From: Oscheius dolichura
Taxonomy: Eukaryota; Nematoda; Chromadorea; Rhabditida; Rhabditidae
Reading direction: 5' to 3'
NCBI GenBank assembly: GCA_932521035.1
Contig: OW051497.1
Coordinates: 4,712,001-4,776,000 of the forward strand
Length of the DNA: 64,000 bases
This document shows, one piece after another, positions 38,270-50,245 of this stretch. A program made the position numbers and the translations under genes. The notes under the pieces are model-generated. The model searched no databases. It was not told the origin of the DNA and saw only the letters and a program-made list of their open reading frames with translations. Numbering within the stretch: position 1 is the first letter of the stretch; every line of letters starts with the position of its first letter.

Positions 38270-41262
38270 TTAGTCATCCCACTTGACGGCAGTCTTCTTC
38301 GCTGCTAAAAAGAAAGGATTAGTATCCAAGTAACGGGGCAACTGACCGCGTGCGTCGCTGAGCTGCTTTCGCTCTGCTTGCTTCTTCTCTTGGCTGACGC
38401 TGGACTTCATGTTTAAAGCCCCTTCAACCATTCGACGAGCAGCAGCCACATGCGTTTTGGGACGGGTCCTATAATATTCCTCGTAGGATAAAATATTTTC
38501 ACATGTGCTCTTTTCCTCTCTCGGTAAATCAACTACAGATTATAATTTCGCCCCTGGTTAAAAGCGCCCTTTCACAGGTTTTTTAGTTTCGGCGGAACGT
38601 AGAGCGCAATGAATCAGGTCGAAAGGTGACACATTTTTCGATGATTGCACAGCTGAACAATGAACGGAATGTCTACTTCGAATGCGCTAAAAGTAATGTT
38701 ATGAACTTACTTTGGAGGATCCAAAGACCTTTTGAACTCCACGGCTGCTTTGTGGACAGCATCATTGGAGTTTATAAGTGAACGAAGACGAAGCCAAGGA
38801 TGTTTCGAGAGGACAAGAGCATCTTTGGCTGAAGGGGTACTATTATAAAAAAATAAGAAGAGCGAGGCTACCTTGTTTCTCACTAGTGAAGGCGACCATG
38901 ACGATCCTTCGCTCTACCCACTTGACTGTGGCCGTTCCATAGCCCATTTCCTGCAACGCCTCAACGACGTCCGGCTGCATCTTGTACTCGGGAATGGAGT
39001 AGGCCTCAAGCACATGGGGAAGTACTAAAATGGAAAGTAAGTGAATGTGTATAGAGGATAGTACCCAGTGGATCCCAGTTGCTCTTCGGAGGAGGGGCGA
39101 AGTAGTTGATCGGCTTTTTCGGCTGCGTCTTTTCGGCAGTAAGCTTGAGCTCTTCAACTTGTCGCGACAGTTTCTCCTCGTCAATGTTGTCCCACGTGTC
39201 TTCCTCCTCCTCCGGGACATTTTCAACTTCGGGAGGAGGAGTTTGGTCTCCACCGGGAGGGACCTGGGGAAAATCTCCCATCTCCAGCTTTCGAGCAGCC
39301 ACCTTTGCTGCTTTGAGAGGAAAACTTGGAGTAGCCGACTGAAACAAAATAATGCAATAAGTTGAGCTAAAAATCAATACCTCTGTTGGAGTCCAACCCA
39401 CGAAAAGGCTTTCAACGATGCCCTTGGCTAAAAGCTCGGTCTGGTCGTTGGTAGCCTTCTCCGCCTCGCGTGTGGCCTGTGGAGTGGCGAGCAGATCCTC
39501 GGCAAAGGATACGTGCCGTGGATGCCCGTCCTGTGGCGATGAATATGCTACAGGTTCGCCGACGTCAAAGACCTCGTTTCCTCCAGTCGACGCGTCGGAA
39601 AGCGAGTCGACGAAGTCTGAATGAATCTAATTAGTATTATTCCCCAAAAGCGACGCGGTTTTTTTTCATGGCCTATTAGGCGTCCGTTGGAGAGAGCAAA
39701 ACAGCCGCTTTTAGACCGACGCAAACAAACTATACCTGGATTGCTCCAGAATGTTTTTGGCTTTCTGGCCAATGGCTCCGATACTCTTCTATTTTTGATA
39801 GCAGATTTTTTGTTGACCTGCTTTTGAAGTAAAGCGTCAGACTTTGGTGTCAATACTGAAAATAGGAATTGCATAACAGCTGGCTTTATAAACGTACAAG
39901 GCTGGAAAGTCTTTTCCTTCTTCAAGTGGGGCGGAGTGATGGGACAGGGGTCGTGGAGACTGCCGCTAGAATCCTGCGAGAGAAGCTTCTTCACGTATGG
40001 TAGTCGTTCCGGCCGCTCGACGGGAGAGCAATAACTTTTCTCTGTGCTTGACCTAGTCGGAGCCTGCAAAATTTCCTTCATTAATTCCGAATCTATATTT
40101 AGAAGAATGACAAATAATGGGGGAACGCTCGAGGGAAGTCATGTGAATTGGTCAGGAGCAGTCTGGAGGGGATACTGTAAGCACATAACTTTTGCCGGAT
40201 AACGATTTTTGTGCGACAAAAATGTGTAAAGCTAGCGCGTCTTTTTCCGGTGTCTAGTAGATAAGCGGCGTCATCGATCGATTGAACACCCGGCGGCGCG
40301 GGAGACACGCGATCTCACCTTGGACGACTCGTGGTCGGAGCCTTGGTAAAAGAGAGTCTTTAAATCGCCGCTCTGGTACATAAGAGAGGCCTTTTGCATC
40401 TCCTCGAAGGATTCGTTGATCCATTGAACCTGAAATAAAGTTACTTATTAGTGGAAAAGAGGGGTTATTATTGATATTTGCTAGATGTAAAGAGCATGAC
40501 AAACCTCAAGATCTTCTGGATCGGCTGCTTCGTGCGGAGGTTCTACAGACTGGCAGCCGCTTGAAAATTTGCTGGATTGAGCCGGGGAGATATGTCCAGC
40601 GACGAGCGGACTTGACTGGTTCCTTTCCAGACGGATGTGCATCTCTTTGGCCTCGAAGTCCTGACAAGAACTAGGAAGGTTGGAGAGGATGCCATCTGCT
40701 TCTTCGTCGTCGAGATCTTCTTCGCAGACTGAAGAAGTACTCGGGACTGAAAGGACCAAATGAGAAAAGTAGCTACTGAAACACTTACCTTGTGGAGTCC
40801 TCGAGTTATTATTCACGCTGACAACTGGGTTGTACAGCGTCGGCTCAGGACAGGAATACTCCTGCTCGAGATCTTCGAGCAGGTTCCCGTACTGACCGGA
40901 CCCGTAAGAAGTGGTGGCGAGGCTGGCATCTGTGTACAGATTCGACGTGTTCCAACGCTGCTCTGGCATGCTCATTCTGAAACCACAAGTCTAATATATC
41001 ATCTAGTCTCCGGCTTAATTCTCCAGATGCAAATTGTCTCTGTCTGCGATGAAAAATTAGTTTTCCATGACTGGCTTCAATAAAGCCATATTTTACGCCT
41101 TGGTTCGTCTCAAAAATTCATAAAACGTTTGTGGGAACGCGGAAGCGGCCGGGAGCGGGAAACAGAACAGTGCACATAATTTACATGAATATGCGACAGC
41201 AAAAAAACGACTCACCCAGAGAGACTCTGGTTGTTGAGCGCGTCAAAGTTGAGTGTTGACAT
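38270..41262 (-). CDS. R3HCC1/R3HCC1L-like protein
   Basis: Twelve exons: 41262-41216, 40976-40789, 40746-40505, 40429-40319, 40063-39898, 39855-39736, 39616-39381, 39338-39065, 39024-38872, 38828-38711, 38468-38347, 38304-38270; 603 aa. The C-terminal ~190 residues resemble the conserved end of R3HCC1L: a beta-alpha-beta RRM-like module (PHVLEAYSIPEY, VEALQEMGYGTATVKWVERRIVMVAF, ALVLSKHPWLRLRSL) and then a basic tail rich in Arg and Lys (RPKTHVAAARRMVEGAL). The N-terminal 400 residues are low-complexity, rich in acidic and Ser/Pro residues (CEEDLDDEEADG, PEEEEDTWDN). I see no R3H domain. An RNA-related role is inferred from the vertebrate name and module only. The start ATG lies behind TTTCAG near 41270 and reads into exon 2 in frame. 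Intron 39897-39856 is 42 nt and stop-free; its removal is inferred. Confidence 0.72.
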
Positions 41263-42346
41263 TTCGTCGAACTGAAAGAATAGAAAATAAAAACTGGTCA
41301 CCAAGTAGCCGCTGATAATCACAAAAAAAGGGTATAAACAAACCTGATACGTAGCCTAGCCTGCCCCGTGAATAGGGTGAGAGAGGATGAACCTACCCTG
41401 AAAACAAAAGAGGTTATTGTGCAAAACACGGATCAAGAGAGAATAGTGAAAATAATTGACGAAGCGAACGAAAGCAAAATATTCTTTACTAAAATAAACC
41501 GGAAATTTAGCAGTGAAAGGCTCGTCAAAATAAGGAATGCTAATGTCCTTAGACAGTTTCGAAAAGGTTTCGCAATCCGTGTCCCTTTGTGGCCTTATCA
41601 CCTGGGGATACGACGGTGGAAACAGTTCGAGATTGATTAGGTAAAAGATGTGTGACAAGGAGCAAATTATTTGGCGGAAGTAGTTATCCATAGTCCGGAA
41701 ATGATTTAGGATAAGGCAGGAACTGAATACGCAGTTGCATCATCGCTGCCGCCTCGCGACCGCTCGCATCAGAGAGTTTCCCGCCGAAAAGAAATGTGAG
41801 GGGGCAATAGGGCACATGGAAACAAGGACAAACAATGCTCTGTATTGCAGGTGATAGTAAATAAAGGACTTGTTTGTGAAATTGGGAAGCAATATTGATT
41901 TCCTTTTGTGTTTTTTTCCTTTTTATTTTTTCCCCTTTTTGCAGTGAGAAAAAAGCTGATCGTACAGAATTGTATCCGACTAGAGACAGAAATTAGGACT
42001 GATTGAGAAAAGGGTAGAACATAATTGTTATCGTAGGAAGTTATGTGAAAAGGTGTGTGTGAGAAGAAGGAAGGAGTTATGGAAAAGCAACCGCTCACGA
42101 GGACCTCTAAATCTAGGTCCAGAGGTCAGAGCTGCGGCATCGTACCGGGCACAACCTGGTGCTTTTGTTCTTGCCCAGAAATATAAGAACATTAATGTCG
42201 GGAGCAGGAGAGGCAAAAAGTGGACTTACTCGGAACGGACCACACAGACTAATTCACACGAGACGAAAGCGGGGGGCAATGGCTCGGTTGCACTTTTAGG
42301 ACAGCATGGAGGGGAACCAACGTTCAGCTTAGGCTTCTGACGAGGC

Positions 42347-42357
42347 GGGGGGGGGGG
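42347..42357 (+). repeat. Poly-G tract (11 G)
   Basis: A run of 11 G on the plus strand in purine-rich intergenic DNA upstream of the R3HCC1L-like gene. It is a second G/C homopolymer in the window, in the opposite orientation to the 17-C run at 7911. Confidence 0.85.
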
Positions 42358-45300
42358 CTCACCTCTGAGGGGGATATAGGAAGACGCGAATGGTTTGTTT
42401 TGACAAATAAAATAAAGCAATAACAATGGTGAGAGAAAAATATGCGGGGGAGATGAAGTCTCTTTCACAACAGCTCGAGGGGAATGGTACACAGTCACCC
42501 AAACATAGCCTGATAATTTGTCATAGTTGGACATTTCCGCTAGCGTTGCGATAGCATTGCAGATAAGCGCCGAACATAACTGCAGAAAGGTCTATGAAAT
42601 TTTGAACACCATAGAATAAGTTCGTCGACGACCTGATCAATAATAAATAGAAAACACGAGAGGAACGGCCTGGCTATTTGATGACATCTCTATATCTCAC
42701 TGCGATTTCACAATTTTGGTGACAAGAGTTCATATTTCGAAAATAAATACAAACAACGTCACTGAATGACCAATCCTAAGCGCGGCATAGCGAATAGAAG
42801 CGTGGGATGTGGGGGTGTCAGGGTATTTGAATTTAGAGAAATAGTCGCCTAAATCCAGTTAGGTCAGCTGCGTCAAAGTGCCAAATTTAGCTAATTAGAC
42901 ATGCTTTCGAGTAAAGAGTGGTCAATATGCTCTCTCATCGAATTGCTATGAGGCAGACAGACGTTGATCTGTATAATCTACGGCAGGTGAAATCGGAACA
43001 CCTAGTCCATACATGTAAATGAACACTAGTACAGGTGAACTTTGTAGCATGATTCAGGCCGTACGTGCGGGGCTATCCCTAAAATGCCCTAGTAGTCCTC
43101 CTAGAAACCGCGATATGCATGTTCCACTGGATATGAGGGGCATCCCGAAAAGTGCACGCCAGAGCAGTAATCCAAATGGACCCGTCGACTCTTCTGATAC
43201 TTGTTTGAAAGTGTAAGTACAAGTAATACCCCGTCTCGGGAAAACGTCAGACAATCGGCCTATACCTGGAAATACCCGGAATGCCCGGTTGTGCGTCACA
43301 GTATATAAATCATACATTATTCGACGGACCAAAGAAGCAGGCCGAAAAAACGCAGACACCTCCGCGAAAAGTAATAGGGAAATCGCATTAGTATATCTAA
43401 TCATGTCCAATCATCACGATCCAAATATACCAAGCATAGCATCAGATCTTCTTCCTTCTAGAATCCCCATGCTCACGATGTTTTTTGTTCCTCCTTACAG
43501 TAATCTTCCTTCTTGTGTATATCGTTTCTACAACACAAAAAGGTTGGCGGAACTATTGAATGGTGGGTAACGAGATGTTCGTGTGATTTTAGAAGACGGG
43601 TGGGCGACAATTTCGTTTTCTTTGGGTTACTAATTGGTGGTCTCTCGTCTTTCATCAACCGTCCGTCTGATAAGCTACCGGTATGTGTTTTGGTCGTGGA
43701 AGGTTGCAGTTGACTGTAAAAACTCAATTTCTTTGTTATGAGTGTGACTTTCAATGAACACGACCCAGCCCCTCCAAGAAGGTAAACCGACGTGAGCCTT
43801 GCACCTTGCACCCGGCAGCTAATACGGTAGCTGCAGTTCAGACAAACTAGACCTTTTCAGTTCAACATACTTCGTAAACACTTCCATTTGTGAAGGCGAC
43901 CAACGTGCTCAGATTTTCCGCTACTTTGCATATATGTCCTATACCAATAATACACGTCCGACTTAGACATAAATCCCAGATTGCCTCCTCCTCCCAGCAC
44001 CTGTTAATAATACAAATGGTCCCGTTGATTTCTGAATCTTCAATTCCTGTTTTTGTCTACCGCCTTGTCAGAGATTCGTCTTCTTCTGATTTTTGAGTTC
44101 ATTTTTCCTTGCACTCTTGTCTTTTTTGTTGAAGTAGTCAAGGAGTTACTGGTTGAAACTGGTTTGTCATGTACCTGTGAGTCTTATGATTGCGATCAAC
44201 AATATCTCAAAACGGTTACTCTTTATTGTCACTTTTGATTTACCCTCACCACACCAGCCAGTGCTGTCGGCTCTCTTAAATCATCGTTCTACGAGCGCAG
44301 GTGAATGATAGCGCGGGAGGTAACAAATCAGCTGTAGGTCTGGCTGAAATAGAAACTAGCCTCTGAATATTTGAACTTCTCTGCAGATGTCATTCGAACC
44401 CCTCCCAAGTCGAACTTCTTTGCCATTCCTATAATGTCCTCCTCTCATTTTGCAAATATTTTTGCGACCAAATGAGTTAAATCGGGGCCAAGCACCCTTT
44501 GCCCCTAGCACACGTATTTGGGAGCCCTTAATTGTCCAGATTGAAGAGCGTTCTTCTTGTTGTTATTCCAATAGCCTTGGTCTCCTAAGATGTTGTATCA
44601 GGAAACAATTTACTAGAAAACATTCAAAATTAGCTGTGTATTTGACCTGACCGGTCCTATACGTATGGTCTAGACTATTTTCAACTTCTCCGTCCAGCAT
44701 TCTCAAACAAATATGCTCTAGGAAACACTGTCCCGGGTGATGTGAGAAATGGCCGCTGAATTATGACCTATTCTCAGTCGAGTTCATTACTTTTTTAGTA
44801 CGGACCACCCCCTACTTTCCTAGTACAAAGCGCCCCTAATTTCCTCACTTTGAAAGGAAACCCAAGATCGGGCAAACCTCCTACTCTCTGACCGATTGAC
44901 GTGGTAGAAGTGCAAGACACAGTCTTTTTTTTCGGTGAGGCGAATGGTCATACCAACCCGAATTCTAGGACTTCACAAGTGGGTGGGCGAAAATTACCCT
45001 TTTAGGAATGTGAGAAACCCTCAGCCTGCCGTTTACCTCTGTTTATTTTGCATTTATGTCTACACTCAACTAGAATGCTTACTGACCCCTCTCTGTAAAT
45101 GATGTTCTTTGATACTCCCACCAAAACTAGCTAGAAGCCAGTTTGTTCTGGACTCCCCGGCATGAAAATAACAGTTGGGGGAAGAAGGCATAGCGAAAGT
45201 CAGAAACAGCTGGAGATAGGTCGCCATCTACGTATGATCATTGCTTGCTACCTCGACCCCCTGGCCTGACGTTTCCTTTTGGACCAGCGCCCACTCACCC

Positions 45301-47760
45301 CTGAAGAGCTTCCACGTGGGCTCGTATCTGCAAGGGAGAAGAAAGTTTTACCTCCACCTTTTGCACGGGTCACTGCTCACTGGACAAATATAATGAATCA
45401 CTGCGACAGCTGATAACCTCCTTAGCAAAACTCAAAACAAACAGTTTCCTCTTTTGTCTTTCACTAACTCTTTTATTTCCTTTTTCCCCCGTGGGCAGTT
45501 AAAAATCTTGGTAATTTCCTGACGATGTCACTTGAAAACGTTAAAGCTTACTTCTTTCTCTGGTTTCAACTAACCAAACAAAGAGCTACGTCTTTTCGTG
45601 GGAGGGCGTTACGTGTAGGGCATCTTCTACTTCTGTTTTAAATGCAGTACCTCCTGTTCATTGTCATAGCCCTCTTGCTTTTCTGATTCTTTCATCTGTT
45701 TGTGAAGATGTGGAGGCTGACAGCCTCTTATTTCGTTATTTTACAAATAGAGGGTGTACAATTCGGCTGATCTCCTACGTCAGGTAAAAATACAACAATA
45801 CTTATCTCTGGTTAATTTTCGTCTACCATTTTGACATCCACCCTGCCCCCATGCTAGCTTGTTCTACTTTTAGCTCTGTATTTCTCCCTAGATCAACTTT
45901 TTCCTTGTTCGGAGAACATTAGCTCCGAGGGATATGGCGCCTTTCTTAATTGAAATTGACCTCTGTGAGACTAATTTTGACTTGAAGGACTGATGAGCTC
46001 TTGGACGTTCTACTTCACTTCCTCCCCCTTTTTAAGATTAACCAAGACGAATCTATCTCTTGCAAAGGGTGTTTGTTTCTTCCTTTTGGCAATCATGTGG
46101 GCGAAACTATGCTCATCTTCTACTCATTTTATGCGGGAGACTCTAAGAAATCTAAACATATTGCCCCTCTTTCACGTGACGCTTTTGTTGAGTTAAGTAT
46201 GAAGTGTTTCCTTTATTTCTATCGAGTGTGGACACTGCTATTATGATCTGTCTATTTCCGTCTAATATAAGCTAAGAATATCGCGGGGGACCTTGGTCCG
46301 CGCCGCGCCTTCCTTAAAAATAAGAGCTGAGATTGCTACAAGATTAGCTTAACGTCCAACTCATCTACGTGAAATCGAGGACGTCCATCGTTGTTTGTTC
46401 CCTCATCTCAACGTCACTATGGCCCCCAAGTTCACACTTTTTTGACATTTAATTAGGAAGAATCATTTATGAGAGGAAGGCTAGACTTGCGAACAAAAAC
46501 CATCGCAACGGCAGAGTTCCCCGGTCTAGATCATTCGAACGTGCGAAGACAATGTTGACTTCTTTTGATTGTCTTATTGCTAGTGCAACTTCGAGAAACT
46601 TCCGCTCTCCTACCGGTATGCAAGGAAGTGTTCTTGACGCAGAATGCTACTCTATCAGAAGCGAGGTTAGTGAAATAGTTCCCTGCTGTTACTTTGTAAT
46701 GGCGTGTCAACTAAAGAACTACGGCTAACCTAATGTGCTAAACATTTTTGCACGTTTTCTAAGTTGCTAATTATACCCGTTTTCTTTTCAAATTACTTCT
46801 TTCTCGTGCGAGATTTGCCAACAGATAACTAGATATAAATACGTTCTATCTATCTAAAGCCTAGTCTGATGAGCTACATTATCTCCCCAGTGGACTTCTT
46901 GCTCCTTTGTCGTTCTACAATTCATTCCTGAGGCCACCTAATCTCTCGGTTAATCTTCTCCTTTCGAACTTCCTTCTCCAATGGTGGTTTCCTCCGATGA
47001 CCACCATTTCTCATGAAATAAAAGCCCAAGCCTCATTCGAAGATCTTGGGTGAACAATTTTGCCGGCTAACGCTTCTTTGGTCTTAACCCTAATGGTCAA
47101 TTGTTTTCCGTTAAGACATTTGATACCAAATGCATTTGTGAATCTCAATTTTCGTCTGAGCTCATCTAACGAGTCCTTGTCGCTGCCTTCCCCTTCTCGA
47201 AGATCCCAGGTTAGTTCTCTTCTGTGCTGTCTGTCTCTTCGTCTTTCTTCTGATACAAAAACAGAAGGTGTAAACGTTCCAGCGCGTTGTTAACTCGTTG
47301 TTTTTTGATTGATGTTGCTTATGTTGAAGGCCTACCAGAATGATCCAAAGGCGCTTAGTGTTACTTTTTATATCTGTTCCCAGAGACCATCCCTTCATCT
47401 AATCAGCCGCGCGAGATCCAGATTTGGGGTTCATGTGGTAGCTAAGACCCCAGGAGACTACTTACCAGTTGTTTTGCTTGCTATCTTTCTACACCTCTTT
47501 GTCTGTGTTTGGCCGATATCGCACCTATCTATTGGTTTACCCCACGCAATTTCTACGAAAACTCCACTAAGCTTAACTGATAGCTTCTAGACGGGAGCCC
47601 CGAACGCCCAACTCCAAATTTAGATGTTTCTAATTTTCTCTTTGGATTATCTTACCACGTCCTGCGGGAATTGTTGTCTTTTGTAATTAGGAGAGGGAAA
47701 AACTTATCGAGGAAGTGCGTGCCCTCCCCGATAAGGAAGGGAAAAGAAGTCTTGGAAGCT

Positions 47761-47820
47761 GGCTGCTGGCCTGCCTTTGTGGGCAACCAGCCGGTCGTCC
47801 GGCAGGGGAACCCCAGTGAG
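47761..47820. other. GC-rich self-complementary stretch, possible structured RNA
   Basis: GGCTG at 47761-47765 pairs with CAGCC at 47788-47792, TGCC at 47772-47775 with GGCA at 47782-47785. CCGG-TCGT-CCGG and GGGG-AA-CCCC follow directly. This cluster stands out from the T-rich surroundings. No known RNA family is recognised and no promoter is seen, so it is only a candidate. Confidence 0.25.
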
Positions 47821-49105
47821 GGATGACTCAACTGATTCTTCTAAACCTTCGCTATGTGTTTCATTTTACAAATGACCCAGTGATTCCATGCGAGACCGCG
47901 TCACGATCTAATTTTGGTTAATTAATTGCCTTATGGTTTTAGGATAAAATGATTGAACCCGGCGCTCCACCACCGCAGTCCAGACGTTCACTCGCCAGCT
48001 CCGCTCCCTTTCCCCGGGGCTTCCATTCTGTCCTTTTAAAGTCGGTCCAATAAATTTCACGTGAAACCGCCACCCTTGTGTAAGGAAATGATCTTGTTTG
48101 GAAAATATTCTGACAAGCCGCGCCCAAATTTTCACAAAAGTTCTCAGCTTCTGGCCGATACAATCTCTGGCATCCAATGTCTAGCTTGCCGTCCACGAAA
48201 TGCTATCAGCCTTTGTACCGTAACTCTTCCCGCTTTCCTGTGCCTGAAGATCTGGGAACTTTGCTCGCTGTGTACACAATCATTTCGTAGCTATCTCATA
48301 TATTTTAACAATACTCTCTCGTGAGGGTGGGTTGACTCACCCGAGGGTCCAATGTGGGTGGCCGGAGGCCGTTAACATGTTACTCACCAGTACTCCTCCG
48401 CCACCTCGGGGATCTGACCAGCTCCTTATAGTCAACAATTAACCCTTTTTTGCTTGTCCCGTTTAAGCTCCGTAGAAGTCTCGCTGCGGAAGCTGTTCCC
48501 AAAATGGTTTGCTCCCTTCCCTTCGTTTGCTTTCTATAGAAAAAGCTGACGTCACTGCGCGTGTTTCCGGAAAGGAACGGTTCGCCCCAGGGGACCAGTT
48601 TAGGAGGTATATGAGTCCGCAAATGTTTACCTTCAAGAACATCTGGATCGCTTTTGTTCATTTTCCCGCACTGTGCAGCCGAATGTGCTACTCAGCACCC
48701 CTTCATGTGTTGTCTTCTCTACCGTCTTGCTCGTGTGCTTTGTTGATCATCATCAAACAACAAGGGTGGGGTTCCACTTCCCCCCTTTGGGCATCATCAC
48801 CTCTCCCTACCGAATTGTCATGACATAGCGCCTCTAGAGACAAAAGGTGAACAAGATCTATTACGCGCGGTTACTACGAGGGTCGTGCCCCACGGCTTGT
48901 CCGTTGCCAGTTTCAGTTTAACATGTTCCCCGCAAATGGCATATCGGGGACGTGTGTAGCCTACCACTATCTCTAGTCCATATTAACGGCATTATTGCCT
49001 TTCCTCATCGTATAAAGTCCTCACTCCATCCTCTTCACATCATCCTCTTAGTCTGTCTCAATGTTCCAATTTTGTGCGAAGTGCTCTCTTTTCAGATAAA
49101 TCACA

Positions 49106-49630
49106 ATGAGGGTATTCATTGCTTTCTTGTTGGTGGCACTGGTGGCCGTACCCGTTGTTAAATCCCTCAGCTACGACAGAGTCGTATACGAAGCACTGTT
49201 AAAGTAAGTTGCAATCTTCCTCTTATTTCGGGTCCCAGCGCGCAGCAGTTTTTGGTTCCCCCTGAAAGGCGAACAATTTTAGAACACCAATAATGAAAGG
49301 GGAAAGCTTGAATGATCCCAACGAACACCGGTTCTGTGTTTACTTTTTTGGTGCAGGCACACTTCCTGACTTTGCGCAATTGTGGGTCTCATCACCTTTG
49401 ACTGTTTGCCCTGGCATTTATCTGGACAACCAGAATGTTGCTGGGGCAGGGTTCACGACACTCAGAGTACATTAAACAGACAACTCATTTTCAGTGAATT
49501 AGAGCGGGAAGCAGCAGAACGACAGTTTGATGAAATCATCGAGAGGAGAGCTCGGCGTAGTTCAGAGAAGAAATCCTATCCGCGGAACTGTTACTTCTCG
49601 CCCATCCAGTGTCTGTTCACCCGTTCATGA
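49106..49630 (+). CDS. Allatostatin-C/somatostatin-like neuropeptide precursor
   Basis: Two exons: 49106-49203 and 49495-49630; 77 aa. A TTTTCAG acceptor ends at 49095, just before the ATG. Residues 1-20 form a signal peptide ([20 protein letters not shown]). A short acidic/basic spacer with dibasic sites (RRARR, EKK) follows, then the C-terminal peptide [18 protein letters not shown]. Two Cys enclose six residues, Cys-Tyr-Phe-Ser-Pro-Ile-Gln-Cys, very close to arthropod allatostatin C (CYFNPISC), whose Cys pair forms a disulfide ring and which is related to somatostatin. Cleavage after the Lys-Lys would release about 18 residues. There is no C-terminal Gly, so no amidation is expected, as in AstC. 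It would act through an AstC/somatostatin-type GPCR; the receptor is not in this window. AATAAA follows at 49743-49748. Intron length (291 nt) is above the local norm. Confidence 0.87.
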
Positions 49631-50101
49631 GTCGAATTGTATCTGATATGATTTGACACAGCTCAAGATCTCATCCAAGATTCTGTTAGTCAGCTATACT
49701 CGGTACAATTCTGTCATGTATCACCTATGCACATTAACCAGTAATAAAGGTTCAACTGTTAACATCTCTAACCGACTAACAAAACAAACCTTCGCATAAA
49801 ACAATCCCTATATGTAAATACAAGTAAACGCTTTCACATTTAACCTATATTAATCACACGAAAAGCTTTTATAAATGTCTCATTTCGTTTGCAAATAAAA
49901 GTGGCATTTCATTATTTCTTCAATAAACAAAATAAACTACATATCTACCGAATGTCAACTGATAAGATTCTCCGAAATACCCAGCTCTCCATCCATTTGA
50001 CACATTAGTCACCTCCAAATACGAATCATGCAGATAGATATACCAGAAGGAAGTATCTTAGACATTGAATTAGGCTCAGGCTAAAGACGTTTATACAAAA
50101 A

Positions 50102-50245
50102 CTAAACGCTAATCTTATCTCTAAGATCAAATCTGGCTGAATTCGACCCTTGTCTCAAAATTTTCTTCCCGACGTCAGAATTCTTCTTTAGAGCATGTGT
50201 GTACATAGCGTATGCACGGATGGAGTACCACCAGATGTCACTCAT
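50102..50245 (-). CDS. Candidate microprotein, 47 aa, unrecognised
   Basis: One open frame from ATG at 50245 to TAG at 50102. The translation begins MSDIWWYSIRAYAMYTHALK and ends in a basic segment (DLRDKISV). It is open seven further codons upstream. It looks more protein-like than neighbouring frames (aromatic N-terminal helix, basic tail). A possible 5' exon starting at ATG 50386 (donor GTACTA, acceptor TCGAAG) would join in phase but has a poor acceptor. A 1.8 kb purine-rich block lies on its 5' side, as for most minus-strand genes here. It could equally be chance. Confidence 0.25.
   Translation of the reverse strand: MSDIWWYSIRAYAMYTHALKKNSDVGKKILRQGSNSARFDLRDKISV

Larger units (their letters stand above)
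41263..49105. other. Large intergenic region with a purine-to-pyrimidine switch
   Basis: About 7.8 kb without a supported gene, between divergent genes. From 41.3 to about 43.4 kb the plus strand is purine-rich; from about 43.4 to 49.0 kb it is pyrimidine-rich (purines 18 of 60 at 44401-44460). The switch falls between a minus-strand gene to the left and a plus-strand gene to the right. It contains an 11-G run at 42347-42357 and a GC-rich self-complementary stretch near 47.76-47.82 kb. Open frames of 60-110 codons have no exon signals. Confidence 0.55.

Noticed and set aside
41263-49105. Search for spliced-leader RNA, snRNA or transposon termini in the largest gene-free region
   Set aside because: No SL1-like leader with downstream donor, no long terminal or inverted repeats, no transposase-like frame was found by eye.
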